Assembly: GCA_017607445.1 (NCBI GenBank)
Contig: JAEVHH010000002.1
Span: forward strand, 3,711,501 to 3,775,500
Direction: 5' to 3'
DNA length: 64,000 nucleotides
Source: Histoplasma ohiense
Taxonomy: Eukaryota; Ascomycota; Eurotiomycetes; Onygenales; Ajellomycetaceae
The position numbers and the translations under genes were made by a program. Of the stretch, positions 10,921-23,452 are shown piece by piece. Positions within the stretch are counted from its first letter, which is position 1. Each line of letters starts with the position of its first letter. Below the pieces are notes generated by a model that saw only the letters and a program-made list of their open reading frames with translations, did not search any database and was not told where the DNA came from.

Positions 10921-11169
10921 CTTTCTGCAATTTATGATGGACCGAGGTGATTCCCATTCCTGAACATGGTGATTGGCGGCTTTAAATACCCCCACAAACT
11001 TTCTCCCAAGTCGCAACTCCAAAGTCGCAACTCCCACTATGCCATGCGACGGGCCCAGCCCCAGCCCCAACATCCGCCGACTCGAGCTCGATGAATACCG
11101 CACGGCCTTGTTCCTCTGGCATTTAGTCTCGTAAATGTCATTTTGGCAGGCTGCTGCTCTTCAAGCGTA
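10921..11169. promoter_or_regulatory. Divergent promoter between JmjC gene and Zn2Cys6 gene
   Basis: 249 bp between the chosen start codons. A TATA-like TATTTAAA on the minus strand at about 10983-10990 points toward the JmjC gene. The close divergent layout suggests possible co-regulation, which is inference only. Confidence 0.4.
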
Positions 11170-13880
11170 ATGACATCCACCTCCCCAGTTGGTGATGGTG
11201 CTCTCAATAGGCCCCCTGCAGCCAGCCCCAGCAGCATTGATGGCGGCACTGATGCTGCCAAACGAAAAGCGGAACCCAGCAGTGGAACTCACACGCGAAC
11301 AAAGCGGAATCGCTACATCTCGCTGGCCTGGTCAGTTAACTCGTTCAGACAATGTCATGCGATGCACGTAGTTGGTCTGCGTAATTCTAACACATTAGTA
11401 ACAAAGCAATGAATGCAAGCGTCGGAAAATCAAGTGCAATGGTCAGATGCCCTGCCAACGTTGCGGGCACCTCTCTCTAGAATGTAAGTCCTCCTGCGTT
11501 GGTCCTTGGAGGGACCTAGGTGTTTTAACTATAACCAGAAGCTCATATTTAATGCCATAGGTCTTTATGCTCCTAACTGCTGCACTCGTAGCATCAAAGA
11601 TTCAGAGTAAGTACTAGCAGTCTTGCGGATTTCTGGTTCTCCTTGATACACCTAGGTAGATGATTATATTTAGCTGGGACATTTGCTGTATCTTCTGACA
11701 GCGACCCTCTCTAATGCGGTTCATCTTGCTCTAGGGAATTTCGTTCTATGAAACTGCACATCGAGACGTTACAAGACCAAGTGAATACCTTGTTTGCTAA
11801 TATAAACGAGCTGTATCACAAAACCGACTCACCAGGCATTGAATCCAGTGCCTACGGCCGAGAAGGTTCACAGTCCCTCTCCCAGCCAAGTTATGATTCT
11901 CAAACCCATATTTCATCACGGGCTCGCTCGAATCATCCTCGTTTTCATGGGCCCACGAGCACTACCTTCAATCTCCATGTTGCCAAATCAAGCCTACAAA
12001 CAATGGGAATTACTCCGGCTGAGGATGGAAACCTTGAATTGTTTGCTGGCCAGGATGCAACGCCTTCTGGTTCCCCTCCCCTGCGATCACAGCAACTGCC
12101 GCATATCCCACAGCTTCTGGCCCATCCGAATAAAGATCCATTATGGATAATAAAACGTGAGGAAGCAATTAGGTTATGTCGGGTTTACGAACGCGAAATC
12201 GGAATCATGTATCCATTCCTCGATATTGAGAGCTTAATTACGCACACTAACCTGCTCTTCACGTTCCTGGAGGCCGCGTCTCGGACAGGCTTTACAAAAC
12301 GCTTTAAACCTGGCCCTGATATGCTGACTGATGATGATACCTGTATCCTTAAGATGGTCCTTGCAATTACGTTAATTGTTGAAGGCAATGGCCAAAGCGC
12401 CCTAGGGACCCGGTTATTTACTACGACAAAACAGAGGATTGAGATGAAACTGTGGGAGCCAACTGATATTCGAACGATCCAATCATTCACTCTCATGGTA
12501 TGCTGATCATTGCGAGATGGCTTGATATTCTGTCTAAGTAGCGTTGCTGTTAGCTTACCAGGTTCTAGGCCACATACTATTTTCATACCGATGAAGACCC
12601 TATGTCTTATCGATTTATCGGCCATGCCACCCGCATGTGTCTTGAGCTTGGTTTACATCGAAGAGATGGTATGTTTAAAGTTTGTCCAAACGAAGCGGAC
12701 GTACCTTCTGTCGTTAAGTTGTTTTGGTCTGTCTACAGCTTGGATCGACGTTGGAGTTTTGGAATGGGATTGCCATTCATCATTCAGGATGAGGATATAG
12801 ATGCATCTTTACCGGAACCCGTGAGCTCCCTTATCCCTAAATTCTACATGACGAAGATAATCTTTTAACTGACTGGCGTTGCGAAACTCTAAACAGGATG
12901 ATTCTGTACCATATCTGAAAGCCATGATATCATATTGTCGTATTAGCTCTAAAATTTGGTACTCCGGTTTGGGCTCTGCAGGCACTACGACTGCCAAAAG
13001 AGAAGTAGTTGGCTTCCTGGACTATCAGGTCCTCCAATGGCTGAAGAGCGTCCCAGAGAATCTGAGGTTCTATTCGCCCGGGCATCCTGAAAATGGTGAC
13101 GGCGTCGATAGAGAGACCCGACGTTTGCGCGTACTGCTATACATTCGCGGCAATCACATGAGAATACTAATTTACCGTCCTGTGCTACATTCCACTAGTG
13201 GCATCCTTGAGAACATGGGATACGCCCAAACGGTCGTCGATATTGCCAAAGACACCATTCGCGTCCTCACTCACCTCAACCAAACATCTGACATCTATCG
13301 CTCTCATCAGATGCTCTTCAACTACTTCCTCGTCTCTGCGCTGGCAGTCCTTCTCCTCGCTGTGTCCCATGCTCCTGCCGATTTCAATCGCCAGGTACGC
13401 GACGAGTTCTACATGGCCCTGGACCTAGTAAAAGGGTTCAGTGCGAAATCATATGTTTCGAAGCGCTTGTGGAAAATGATCAAAGGGTTACGGGGAATTG
13501 GAGAGAAGCTTGGCCTACTCAATCGCCCGGCCCCGCCCGATCAGAATGACCCTCATTCAACAGCAGCTGTTGCAATGGCCGGACTAGCCGGTCATCCCAT
13601 GGACGTGATGACTGCCAGTGTGTATCGCGACATCAACCCACGCGGTGAGCTGGGCGACGGCCCGCAGGATGGCATTCAGATGAGTAATGAGCTGACGAAT
13701 TTGTTTGAGGCTGTCGGGGGTTACGGCGGTTTTTTGACTCAGACTACCGGCGGCGGAGACGGAGATGCGATTAATGGCGAAATTGTCAATGCTCAGGGGG
13801 ATCTGCCCAACGCAGAGGGCTTGGGCTCTATTCTCGGGAATGAAGCAGAGTTTGCCCGAATCATGCGAGATGTATTCTAG
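11170..13880 (+). CDS. Zn2Cys6 (fungal binuclear cluster) transcription factor
   Basis: Six exons, join(11170..11330, 11407..11483, 11561..11606, 11735..12497, 12569..12820, 12897..13880), 760 residues; all junctions keep phase. The DNA-binding finger is split by introns and reads CNECKRRKIKCNGQMPCQRC followed by GHLSLEC (spacing CX2CX6CX5CX2CX6C), about residues 54-80. A short helical region with coiled-coil character follows (MKLHIETLQDQVNTLFANI), the usual dimerisation element. The fungal_trans middle homology region starts near IMYPFLDIESL and includes TRMCLELGLHRRDG and SVYSLDRRWSFGMGLPF. The C-terminal part is Gly-rich and low in complexity. Target genes are unknown. The start is the first true ATG (MTSTSPVGDG); the frame upstream lacks one. 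The donor of intron 1 (GTCAGT) is weaker than the others. Confidence 0.9.
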
Positions 13881-14919
13881 GTGACGGATGGGCTCCGCCA
13901 TTTTTGTTTTAACAGAAGTCTCCTTATTAATGTCTAACGTATTATATTTATGGGCGGGTATGGGTCTTTGTACATGTACATACTATAACTATATCGACTA
14001 GCATATGATTGATAAACAACGACTTCCAAGGCCCCTTCATGACTAAGCAGTTTATTTTTACCGATATATCATGTGACTATCCCGCGACCACCTGCGCTCC
14101 TTGAGCATCATTTTCTGGATATCACAGCGAAGAGAGAAAAACGAGACAGCAGAGGAAATACAGACAAAAGGACTGGGCCCCAAGAACCCATGTAGTTTAT
14201 CATTGGCATTTCAGGTACGTCCTTGCCCTGTAACCCATCTTTCCTAGCAGTCCAACATAATTTGTTGTTGGGCCTGTCTGCATGACCTAACTCCAGGCTG
14301 CTTGAGCAGGAACCGATTTCCTCTCGCACACAAACACATATGCTTGTCACAACACTGAATCCTTGTTTCCACCTCCGTTTCCACCTCCTAGAACATCCTT
14401 TGTTATTTCTCCCTTCGACACTCCTTTTCGGCTGAGCCCTCGATTTCGACGGGGCCGTGCCGCCGGGCGTCAAACAATTCCACTTGCTCAAGAGTTTTGT
14501 CCCGCACCCCAGCTGGGTACCCCTCAATTTTGATAATCGGCAAAAGGACAAAAATTCGCACACTTTCGGCCGCTCGCGGAAAGCGGACCGATTGAAAGGC
14601 CTCGATATATTGGTGGACATCGCAGAGGATATCGTTACCAATAAATCCATTGAGAATTTTGACGCCTCCAGTTTACGGCATGATCCTGCCCTCTTGAGCG
14701 AGGTCGAAGCCCACCAATCTTCCCCTTCCGCCATTTCCACCCACGATACAATATCCTCCAAGGTCCCACGCCCCCAATTTTATTACGAGAGGATCACACG
14801 AGCCCAGGGACATCTTGTCGGAAATCACGCCCTCATCATTAGCTGAAGGCCTGGACCGGCTGGACCTTAGCCAAATTTCAACATCCACGCCGTCCAGATC
14901 AACCTTCAGCTCCTTCACC
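13881..14919. other. 1.0-kb region upstream of ckb1
   Basis: Holds the 3' flank of the Zn2Cys6 gene and the promoter and leader of the CK2 beta gene. A 217-codon minus-strand frame at 14108-14761 has no recognisable features and looks like chance. Confidence 0.4.
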
Positions 14920-16023
14920 ATGTCGGACACTGACGGGTCCCCGGATACCTGGATTTCGTCATATTGCTCACTGATGGGCCATGAGTTTTTTGCAGAAGTG
15001 TCGGAAGACTTCATCGAAGATGATTTCAATTTGACCGGCTTGCAGTCCCAGGTTCCCTGGTACAAAGAGGCGCTTGAATTGATCCTAGATGTGGAGCCTG
15101 AGGAGGATGAGGAGGACGAAGATGACGATGAGGAGGACGAGGACGAGGACGCTCTACTGGCAGGTGATAGGCTTCCCGGGTATAGGAGAACGGGGGAGCG
15201 AAAACATTCGCGTGTCGCCAGTGATCTGAGTGTGATTGAGAGCTCGGCAGAGTTGCTGTACGGATTGATTCACCAACGGTATATTACCTCGAGGCCTGGC
15301 ATTCAACAGATGTTAGAGAAGTACGAGATGCAGCATTTTGGCGTGTGCCCTCGAGTTTACTGCAATGGATGCAAGGTACTCCCCGTCGGAATTACGGATA
15401 CACCGGGTGTTGATACTGTCAAACTCTTCTGTCCAAGTTGTCAGGATATATACACACCACCGAACAGCAGATTTCAGTCAGTCGATGGCGCATTCTTCGG
15501 CACCACATTCGGCTGTCTCTTTTTGATGACATTCCCGGAGCTCGATGTCGCAGGTCAAAACGAAAGCTTGTCCCCTACCCAGACCAACAATTCAACAACA
15601 ACAAACACCCGGCATACACCGTCCATAACCTCCCCAACAACACCCTCTATCTCCCAAGCCCTTTCACCCCAGCCCGCCCAGATAAACGGCATGATGATAT
15701 CAAACCTTTGCCCAGGCCTGGGGCAAGGCAAAATATATGAGCCACGGATTTACGGCTTTAAAGTGGCTGAGCGTGCCAAGTCCGGGCCGCGCATGAAATG
15801 GCTACGGATGAAACCAGACGATATTAACGAACTGGACGAGAGCGCTATATACCACGCATCGCACCCCGAAGGAGAGGCCGACGAGGATGCGGATATGGAG
15901 ATGGGAGCGACGGAATCACCGCAACAGGCAGCTATCAACCGGAGGAAAAAAGCCCCCATACGGAGACGGAGACACCAAAACCCGGATTTAATGAATTCTA
16001 ATGGTATGGGCCAAGGTCTATGA
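14920..16023 (+). CDS. ckb1: Casein kinase II regulatory (beta) subunit
   Basis: Single exon, 367 residues. The CK2 beta subunit dimerises and stabilises and targets the catalytic alpha subunits of this constitutive Ser/Thr kinase in nucleus and cytoplasm. The N-terminus (WISSYCSLMGHEFFAEVSED, then FIEDDFNLTGLQSQVP) is diagnostic, followed by an acidic run (residues about 65-85) and the helical block YGLIHQRYITSRPGIQQMLEKYE. The zinc ribbon used for dimerisation is intact at about 141-180, with Cys pairs in CPRVYCNGC and LFCPSCQDIY, ending GAFFGTTFGCLFLMTFPEL. A long Thr/Ser-rich insert and a basic tail extend it beyond the animal protein, as in other filamentous fungi. The ATG at 14920 sits in a good context (CACCATG); the open frame above it has no ATG. 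Confidence 0.95.
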   Translation: MSDTDGSPDTWISSYCSLMGHEFFAEVSEDFIEDDFNLTGLQSQVPWYKEALELILDVEPEEDEEDEDDDEEDEDEDALLAGDRLPGYRRTGERKHSRVASDLSVIESSAELLYGLIHQRYITSRPGIQQMLEKYEMQHFGVCPRVYCNGCKVLPVGITDTPGVDTVKLFCPSCQDIYTPPNSRFQSVDGAFFGTTFGCLFLMTFPELDVAGQNESLSPTQTNNSTTTNTRHTPSITSPTTPSISQALSPQPAQINGMMISNLCPGLGQGKIYEPRIYGFKVAERAKSGPRMKWLRMKPDDINELDESAIYHASHPEGEADEDADMEMGATESPQQAAINRRKKAPIRRRRHQNPDLMNSNGMGQGL

Positions 16024-19000
16024 GGCCCCGAGTCCGAAACGTTTTTTGTGTGTTTTGTGTGTGTGTGCTTTTGTTCTGATTTTGTTTGAATCTCGGTTTT
16101 GCGGTTTTGCGGTTTTTGTGGCCGGTATCTATGTTGCCTTTTTTTCTCTTTTTTCTTCCCCCCCCCCCCCCTCTTCTATTTGATGGAAACGGATGATGCC
16201 TCTACGTGTCTCAGTCCTTTTTGTATTCACTTTCTTTCTATTTTCTTTTCTTCTTTCCTTGGGCGTGTCTTTCTTGCTCGTAATGATCTATTCCCTCTGA
16301 TGGGTGTTTCAATTTTTTTACTTTTTTATCTCCCTTGCTCTCTCAATTTTTGCTCATTCTCAAGATAATGTATCTATGTAGTAACCGTTTCCAGTATGTG
16401 TCATTTGTCCCTCTTGCCCAGCTTTCTTTTCAATCCGTCCTGACACCTAGAACCAGACATGCACCCACTAATGACAGCTGTGTTAATTGTCACCTTCCCC
16501 TTTGCATATATATTTGAAGGTTTTCTACATGTCATTTTTTTCTTTTCATTTTTATTTTTTATTTTTTATTTTTTATTTTTTATTTTTTTTCAGGTTTCTT
16601 TTCTTTCAAGTTTTGAGAAAAAAAAATTTTCTTTTCCTCCTCTTTCAACCAGCATCGGAACATATAACTTGTTTGTAGTTCTGTTTTATTGTTGGAGGTA
16701 AAAAGAGAGAGAAAATTAAAAAGGAAAAAACAAGGGCAAGGGTAAGGGTAAGAAATAAAATATCCACTATATATATACATGTGCAGCACTGCACTTTTCC
16801 CGTCTTTCCGTTCTCCAAATGCCTACTCAGTTCGTAGTTGCACTCTCTCCGCAGCTGCCAGGCCCGGACGGACAGTTTTTATTGCAGATCAAGAATAGAA
16901 ATAAACTTGATGTTAAGCTGGATTTCGTTCCCCAACTAGTTCTGGAGGGGAGGCAGGTCAGTATCTTCTTACAGTCGGAAGAAAAGGGGTTAGGGGTTAA
17001 GATCGATCATCTCTGTCCCTGATGATTCATGCTAACGTCGGGCAACCCCGTTCCCTCTCCGAGCAAGCGCAAATGTTCTATATGGGTGGCCTATGTACTG
17101 TAGATTGATGATGTATCGTGTTTGTCTGGACTAACCTGAAATCCTAACTAGCAATAGACTAAGATGTTTTTTCTTTCTCAAACGACCTGCCTAGCATTAA
17201 TCAGTCGGCATGGAGTTGCCCAAGGTTCAGTGCCTTGACGTCCCATGTCTAATCAATTTGGCAGCAAGATCAAATTGACAAAGGGAGGGGTGTATTACTA
17301 GTATCTGAGGAGCAAATCGTGCGATGACATATCTGCACCACCACCACCACCACCACCACCACCACCACGGTGTTCGGCCCTAGACAAGGCCGCACGCTCC
17401 ACTCAAATCTCACTCCGCCTTGACAGGCGGGCCCCGAACTGAACATCACCCGAGTGTTGAAGAACAAGCTACGAGGAGATTTTGAATTCAAGTTGATATT
17501 CCAGCAAGGCTGTCCCTAGGCGATAAAATCCGACGCTTGCTTGAGCAGGGCAAGAAGGGTTTGACTTCGAATTGCATCACGGACTTTTTCAATGCTTCTG
17601 GAATTGACTAATCGTGCAGCTAATTTTCGGTCTCTCGCCCTCTCGCACGTAACTTCATGCCCGGTGCACGCCCGACCAGCCATCGACACAACCAACAACG
17701 TCCGGAGTCACTATCATGATTAGAAATTGTATAACTACGTTGATCAACCTCAAGTAGGTCTGTGGCAACAAGAATAACGGAAGTCTCATTAAGCGCTTCC
17801 TTCGGCCCGTATGGCGCGATCAAACACCATGGTATGTAACATCGCCCAATATCGAGATACTAGCGAAGTCTTGAAAAGGGTGTATTAGAAAAAGTTTCCG
17901 AATAATTGACAAGATCCATGAAGGGCCTTTGAGAAGGGTTTTTAAATAGAGGAGTGTATTATATCACGAGAGAGGCTTCGAGGTTTCTCTATAAAAATTT
18001 AGCCATACAAGGGGAACGACTCTGGACAAGGTTAGGTCAGTGCACTACCGATGCTGGGGTATAATATCCGAATGCCAGAATCCAAAATCTGATGGTTTCC
18101 GGCTTCTTCCTTTTGCGGTATAAACACCGACAGATGACGTTCAGCTCTCCGTTCAATTCATTCCATTGTATTCCAGTTCTCCTTCAACTGATGGTCTGTG
18201 GAATCAGCATTGGAAGTGGAGATAGACTAAAATTGCTACATTCTATTGTATTTACGGAGTCTTTTTTTTTTTTTTTTTTTTTTTCCAAAACCACTATTTT
18301 GTATAGAGAATCAAAGAGAGAGAAAAGTGTAATCGAAATAGAACATAGTGACTATAGATAATTGTCGAATCCTACCACCAAACTACAGCACGGAGTTTAA
18401 TCTGTCGATGTGGATCGGAGTCCGGAGTACACACAACATTCGACACCCTGGACAATTGGTCCGTGGCGCTCCGGAGATAGGCCCCATTATATTTAGGGCA
18501 TCTGGGTGGATCAGCAAGCCGGAAGAGCAATTCAGGATGGAAGGTTGGCCACGTTCGAGCAGAGCCAGGACACTTCAGCGGATCCTCCCAAGTCAGAACC
18601 AAAGGAGGACAATTTAAGGTTCTAGGATATGACAGAACCGTTGTCAGCCATTCCCAATATAAGAGTAAGATGCACCATCATGTAGCTAAGCTGCTGTGCT
18701 CGGATATGCAACTGCCAGGAGATGGAGATGTTGAAGCCGAGAATATCGAGGAGAGTCGAAAGATGGGACGCCCAAGTGTCCAAAAATAGTAATAATCGAG
18801 GGCTTGAACCCGCATTGCCGGATCGGGCAAGGGAGAGTTCACGTTAAACGCTCCAGCCGCCAAAACCCATTCTGCAACGAGGCAATGAGAGCAAGAATTG
18901 CCGCGTGAGACAGGGCTCGCTTGCTTGGCGCTAGGCGATAAGCTGCCGGCTTTCATGCCACCTGCAGAGGATCTGTTCATTGTTTGGAGGTTGGGGGCGG

Positions 19001-20050
19001 GATATGCATCTCAGGAGCTGAGGGTGACATGCTTGTTTGCTGGCTCCAACATTTCAAACACGGCAAGCGGATAAACCTCGCTCATGCCAGGGACTTCGCC
19101 GAGGGAAATTGGTGGGTTAAGCGGGTTTGGCAGCTGGACAATAAGGTCTTCCTTCAGGCACGCTCCCTCTTCCTGCTGGGGGAAGAATCTAGGGTGGTTG
19201 GGATATTTCACAAGGAGCCCAGAGCCTCGATCTTAAGGCAGTCTAAAAATACCAGATATACCCAGCAACTGCCCGTCGGCATATTTCCGAGTTACTCACA
19301 CGCAGCGACCGTCCTGGTTAGTAGTTATTCAGGTTAGTTATTAACTGTGTATCTTGAGTGGTTGTCAACCTGAGTCCCTCCTTACAATTTCAAGTAGCTA
19401 ACCTCTTCTAGCCGGGAGACATATATGAGCCTGCCCTTTGCGAAGCACAATGGCTCCAAGCCAAATAGACAAGGCACCTTCCACAGGACCACCACCTTCC
19501 ATTTGGTTGGACCATTGCTATTCCTTGCTACCCTGTTGTTCTACAAATAGAGTACCGCCAGGCGCCATCCCATTTTTGGCCAAGGAACATGCCCAGCTCA
19601 AAGTTTCCAGGGTGGTATCGTAACAATACGAAACTAGTCCAAGCCCTGGCGTTAGACTCGAAACTCAGGTCTGCAAGCCACAAAAATTACCTTATGTGCA
19701 CGCAAGGCGGCGCGCTAGAAACGAGCCGTCTAATATCAGTATGCCCGTAGCGTGGGCAGTGGACACGCGGGACCCCTGCGTTTGCAACGGTTGACCAGGC
19801 TGGGGGGTGTCGAGCTGTGGTCCTGCGGAGGGTGGTTTAAGTTACAATTCCGGCCTCTGAGAGTTCGTCATAAATACCCCCTCATGCAGCTGCAGTTGCT
19901 CTCCTTCGAATTCGCCAATCTTCAGTCATATATAGTACACATCTGCATCCTCTTCTCCTTGTTCACCAATCTTTATACTGTTATATATCTACTCCGTATA
20001 CCCCACTTGATTCCTAGTGATTCCATGTGATACAATCTACCTCAAATTTA
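16024..20050. other. 4-kb gene-poor region upstream of the bZIP gene
   Basis: No gene is supported. Its first kilobase is T-rich with (ATTTTTT)n at about 16548-16590. A CAC/CCA microsatellite lies at 17336-17368 and a T run at 18262-18284. Short frames (for example 16819-17022 and 18984-19337, plus strand) have no family resemblance. The last kilobase likely contains the promoter and a long leader of the bZIP gene. An unrecognised non-coding RNA cannot be excluded. Confidence 0.45.
17336..17368. repeat. (CAC)n microsatellite, about 11 units
   Basis: Perfect trinucleotide repeat in non-coding sequence; it is the only simple repeat of this kind in the 4-kb gene-poor stretch. Confidence 0.85.
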
Positions 20051-21100
20051 ATGTCTACACTCTCAGCAGTCATGAATCGGAGTACGGCCTATCCTTACAC
20101 TCCTCCCCAACCTGCGCCGCAGTCGAGGTTTAATTCCAGTCACGGAACTAGTAGTGCTTTCAGTGCCAGCGCCCATCCTAACGAAGATTGGACAAAAATA
20201 TCTGATCTCGCTGAACGACGGCGCATCCAAAATCGAATTGCTCAACGAAACTACCGTAAGCATATTTTCTCGTAACCTAGATTTTACATTGAGCTGGCTG
20301 ACTGACAAACAACAGGCAAGAAGCTAAAGCGACGTCTTGAGGATTTAGAAAGAAGAGCCACTTCTTCCTCTGCGTCTCCAGAGCAATCACACCAGGAGCT
20401 GAGTCTCCCAGCCCCAACAAAATCGAAGAAGTCGAAGTCGCCTTCACGGCGGACTGGCGGCATAGAGAAAAACAAGCCTAAAAATGATCGCAACACGTCG
20501 ATGAAGATGGTTCTAGCTCAACCACTTTCTTCTTACCAAAGCGAGCAGCGAGCTGCCATGTTCACTGATCAATCAACGAGGCAGTTGTCTGCTTCTCCGC
20601 CGCTTGTCTTCGCTCCTCACTACCAACCGTGTTCTCAAAGCTACAGCTACCCACAATATCCCCAAGAATCAACATACCACCCTGCTACAATTCCAACCAC
20701 CGAACTTCCCCCCTCAGGCTACTACATACAGCCACTATCTTCGCACCCGCCTCCTCCTCAGGAACTGGTTTATTCAGAAGATGACCTGCTCACGCCATTC
20801 GGCATGAATTATGCTTCGATGGCTGGGTTTGATATCCCCGCAACTTCTGCTCCGTATCAAGATCCAAACTCCCTTGTAAGTCGGAACTAGTGCTCCAGGG
20901 TTGGCCTTTTTCCCACCCACACAGGAGAGAAGAAAGCAAAGAAACACAAGAAGCTCATACTTTTGGGATTAAAGACGCCTCCACTTCTACAATCAGACCC
21001 ATATAGCCGATCGAACTCCGTTTCCCCGGGAAACTCAGTACATTGGTACCCAAAGACTCCGAAGCCCTTGATGGCTTCACCGTTATTGTCCTTTAACTAG
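20051..21100 (+). CDS. bZIP transcription factor (AP-1-like)
   Basis: Three exons, join(20051..20255, 20316..20875, 20975..21100), 296 residues. The basic region is split by intron 1 and reads ERRRIQNRIAQRNY|RKKLKRRLEDLERR, a signature (N-x3-A-Q-R) of fungal AP-1-like bZIP proteins; the zipper is short. The upstream block HPNEDWTKISDLAERRR and a Pro/Ser/Tyr-rich C-terminus complete it. I propose a last exon beginning TPPLLQSDPYS after a GTAAGT...TTAAAG intron, because it continues in phase to a TAG and resembles the TPPL motif of relatives; stopping at 20890 instead would give a shorter tail. An alternative ATG is at 20072. DNA targets unknown; it is probably a nuclear regulator. It lies alone in about 10 kb of DNA without other genes, which is typical for highly regulated factors. 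Confidence 0.82.
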
Positions 21101-23416
21101 ACGACGCTCGACGGGGAAAGGAAGGGAAAAAAATGATGCATGGGTCTGGATGAGCGGACGCTCAAGCAGATTTTTCTTTGCCAGTATTTTAAGTTTTTTA
21201 TTCTGCTTCTTCTGTTTCTACTACCACTACCACTACCACTACACCTTTGTACTGTACATAGCGGTGAATTCCTTGCTTGGTTTACGGTGTTACATGAGCG
21301 TAATGAGCCCACATTGATTTACTGCATCGGTTCCTTTTTTCTTTTCGGCTACTTTATTTTCCTGCTCTCTTCAATTCCCCACCTTATTCTGAAAACATAT
21401 GGAACGAATTGGTGGCAAACAAAATAAGGGAGGCTGCGGTGTGGTGGGGAGGTATATTGGGTTGGCAAAGGAACAACAAATGGCGTTATCCACCAAAATG
21501 ATCAACCAAACCATAGAGCTTAAAATACCTGCTGTTGACCGATTGTATACGGAGAAGACATCTATCTTAATAGAGAGGCTTTTGTTTGTCTGAGCAGAGA
21601 TGTTCTTAGCGAATGAAATAATAGCCCACACAGTTCATCACTGCCTCTCTTTTTCTTTTTCTTTTTCTTTTATTTAACCTTATTGTTTTTTCGCATTTCG
21701 GATCCGGAGTTAAAGCCCTCCGTCCGCCAAGTTCAGACGCAACCCGTGGGATGCGACCAACAGATTATCTTCAGACGCGGCCGTATATTACCGGTCCTCA
21801 ATCGAATAATGATTGTCTTTTGGACGATGAGATCATTGAGTTTGCCTTGCAATAAACTTCATCTGCTTTTTGAGTTATTTCGGACTGTGCCCATTTGCTA
21901 CGGATACGTAAATCATGCATTCCTCTTCTCCGGGCTTAAATCCAGGCTCGAAGGATGCACTTTTTTTGCTTTGGAATCTTGCCCCTTGCCACTATTCTTC
22001 CCCGCATATACTGCGAATCGCATGTCACCCTGCGACGACAACAGAACAATGATCGAACACTCGAGATAGCCACTCCTCGTACGTTAATTTCGCTAGCCAG
22101 AAGTTTATTATGACGATTGCTATCTGTTTTACTCCATACTGATTGATCAAACTCTCGGAGATATCGTACATTAGAAAACGCAAGCACATCAAATGCGGGT
22201 AGTGTCGCGCTACGCGCAAAGCGAAGCCACTCTTGGTTAATCCCGTGGACTTTTGGTTTTTGTCCACTACTGCTTCACGAATGGTTCAGGGATGATGTGA
22301 CGAGACGCTCAGCTTCGATGACTAGACCGTGTTGAGAAATAATAGCGAACGCCCTCAAAAACCGTCTCGTAATGATCCCCCTTGTTATTGGGAGGGAAAG
22401 CGATCACCATCCACGCCACGCCAAAGCATCGAAGGAACGAAGAAGATTCTTGTTGGGTTTCTCCCTCTCCATGATTTTGCTGCAGGAGCAGCAACTTGTT
22501 TGTTGTCTGCGGGGGCGACAAGCTAATATAGAGTTATTACTGCGCATACCCCATGTAGTTATTGGTTTTGCTCTCATCGTTCTGGATATGGCTTTCCTTC
22601 GTCGTCGCTTGTCGTTAAGAGAGGATGGCTTGTTGATGAATGCCCACTGACCGCCTTCTGGAACCTCGAAAAAGTGTCCGAATGACCATGGCAGACAGCC
22701 CTCTGGCACTTGGCGCTGGTAGAAATAATTTCCCGCAAGTGAAGGGCAGGTTGCACTTCGCTCTTCAACGAAAAAAAAAAAAATGCTGCCGATTGGTGCC
22801 AACCAAGTCGCCCTTCCCCCCCAGCACAATCCAATCTCCTTGAAACTATTCCGCCTGCTTCATCAACATAGTCTAACATTTGTTGTTCCAAGGTCGCTTT
22901 TTAGTGGCCGTCGGGCGTGCATCATGCAGAGGACGAAACTTGGAGGCTAGGGGAAGGAATATTCCTTACCGATTCCAACCATGTACGGAGTAGCTTTCTG
23001 TGTTTTGGCGAAAGTGACGGAATGATGATCCAGTGGCCAATAGCAGGCACATTTCTGCGTTGGATTTGATCCGAATTGGCTGAGGTTCTAGGAGCTTAGG
23101 GAGACAGCTGGCTGCGTGGCTGGGAATGGAAGAAAAGAAGAATCTCATCTGTCAGCACTCAAAATATCAACACGAGGTTTAGTGGCAGCATGGCTCCTTC
23201 GCATCCGCCCAGGGACACGGCATATCGGAACGATCAACAAATAATTCATCTCTCCTTTGGTTATTACGGTTGGAAAATTGTTTTGGTTCGGAGCAAGGCC
23301 GTAATTATTCTCTGCAACGGCGCGGTTGGGTGAATTCAGTATGGCTCCGCGTCGGAGATTTTTTTTTTAAGTCCGCGGGCTTTTCACCACAGCTGGAGCC
23401 TTCTGGAGTTCGGATG

Positions 23417-23452
<36 letters not shown>

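Noticed and set aside
14108..14761. 217-codon minus-strand frame before ckb1
   Set aside because: Cys/Trp/Arg-rich composition typical of antisense or leader sequence; no splice partners and no family resemblance.
16730..16760. GGGTAAGGGTAAG run that resembles telomeric repeat
   Set aside because: The unit is not TTAGGG, only a few units are present, and housekeeping genes lie on both sides.
18775..18865. A GGGTTCAAGCCC-like T-arm on the minus strand, possible tRNA
   Set aside because: No matching acceptor stem, D-arm or anticodon arm could be folded around it; a three-pair stem is too weak.
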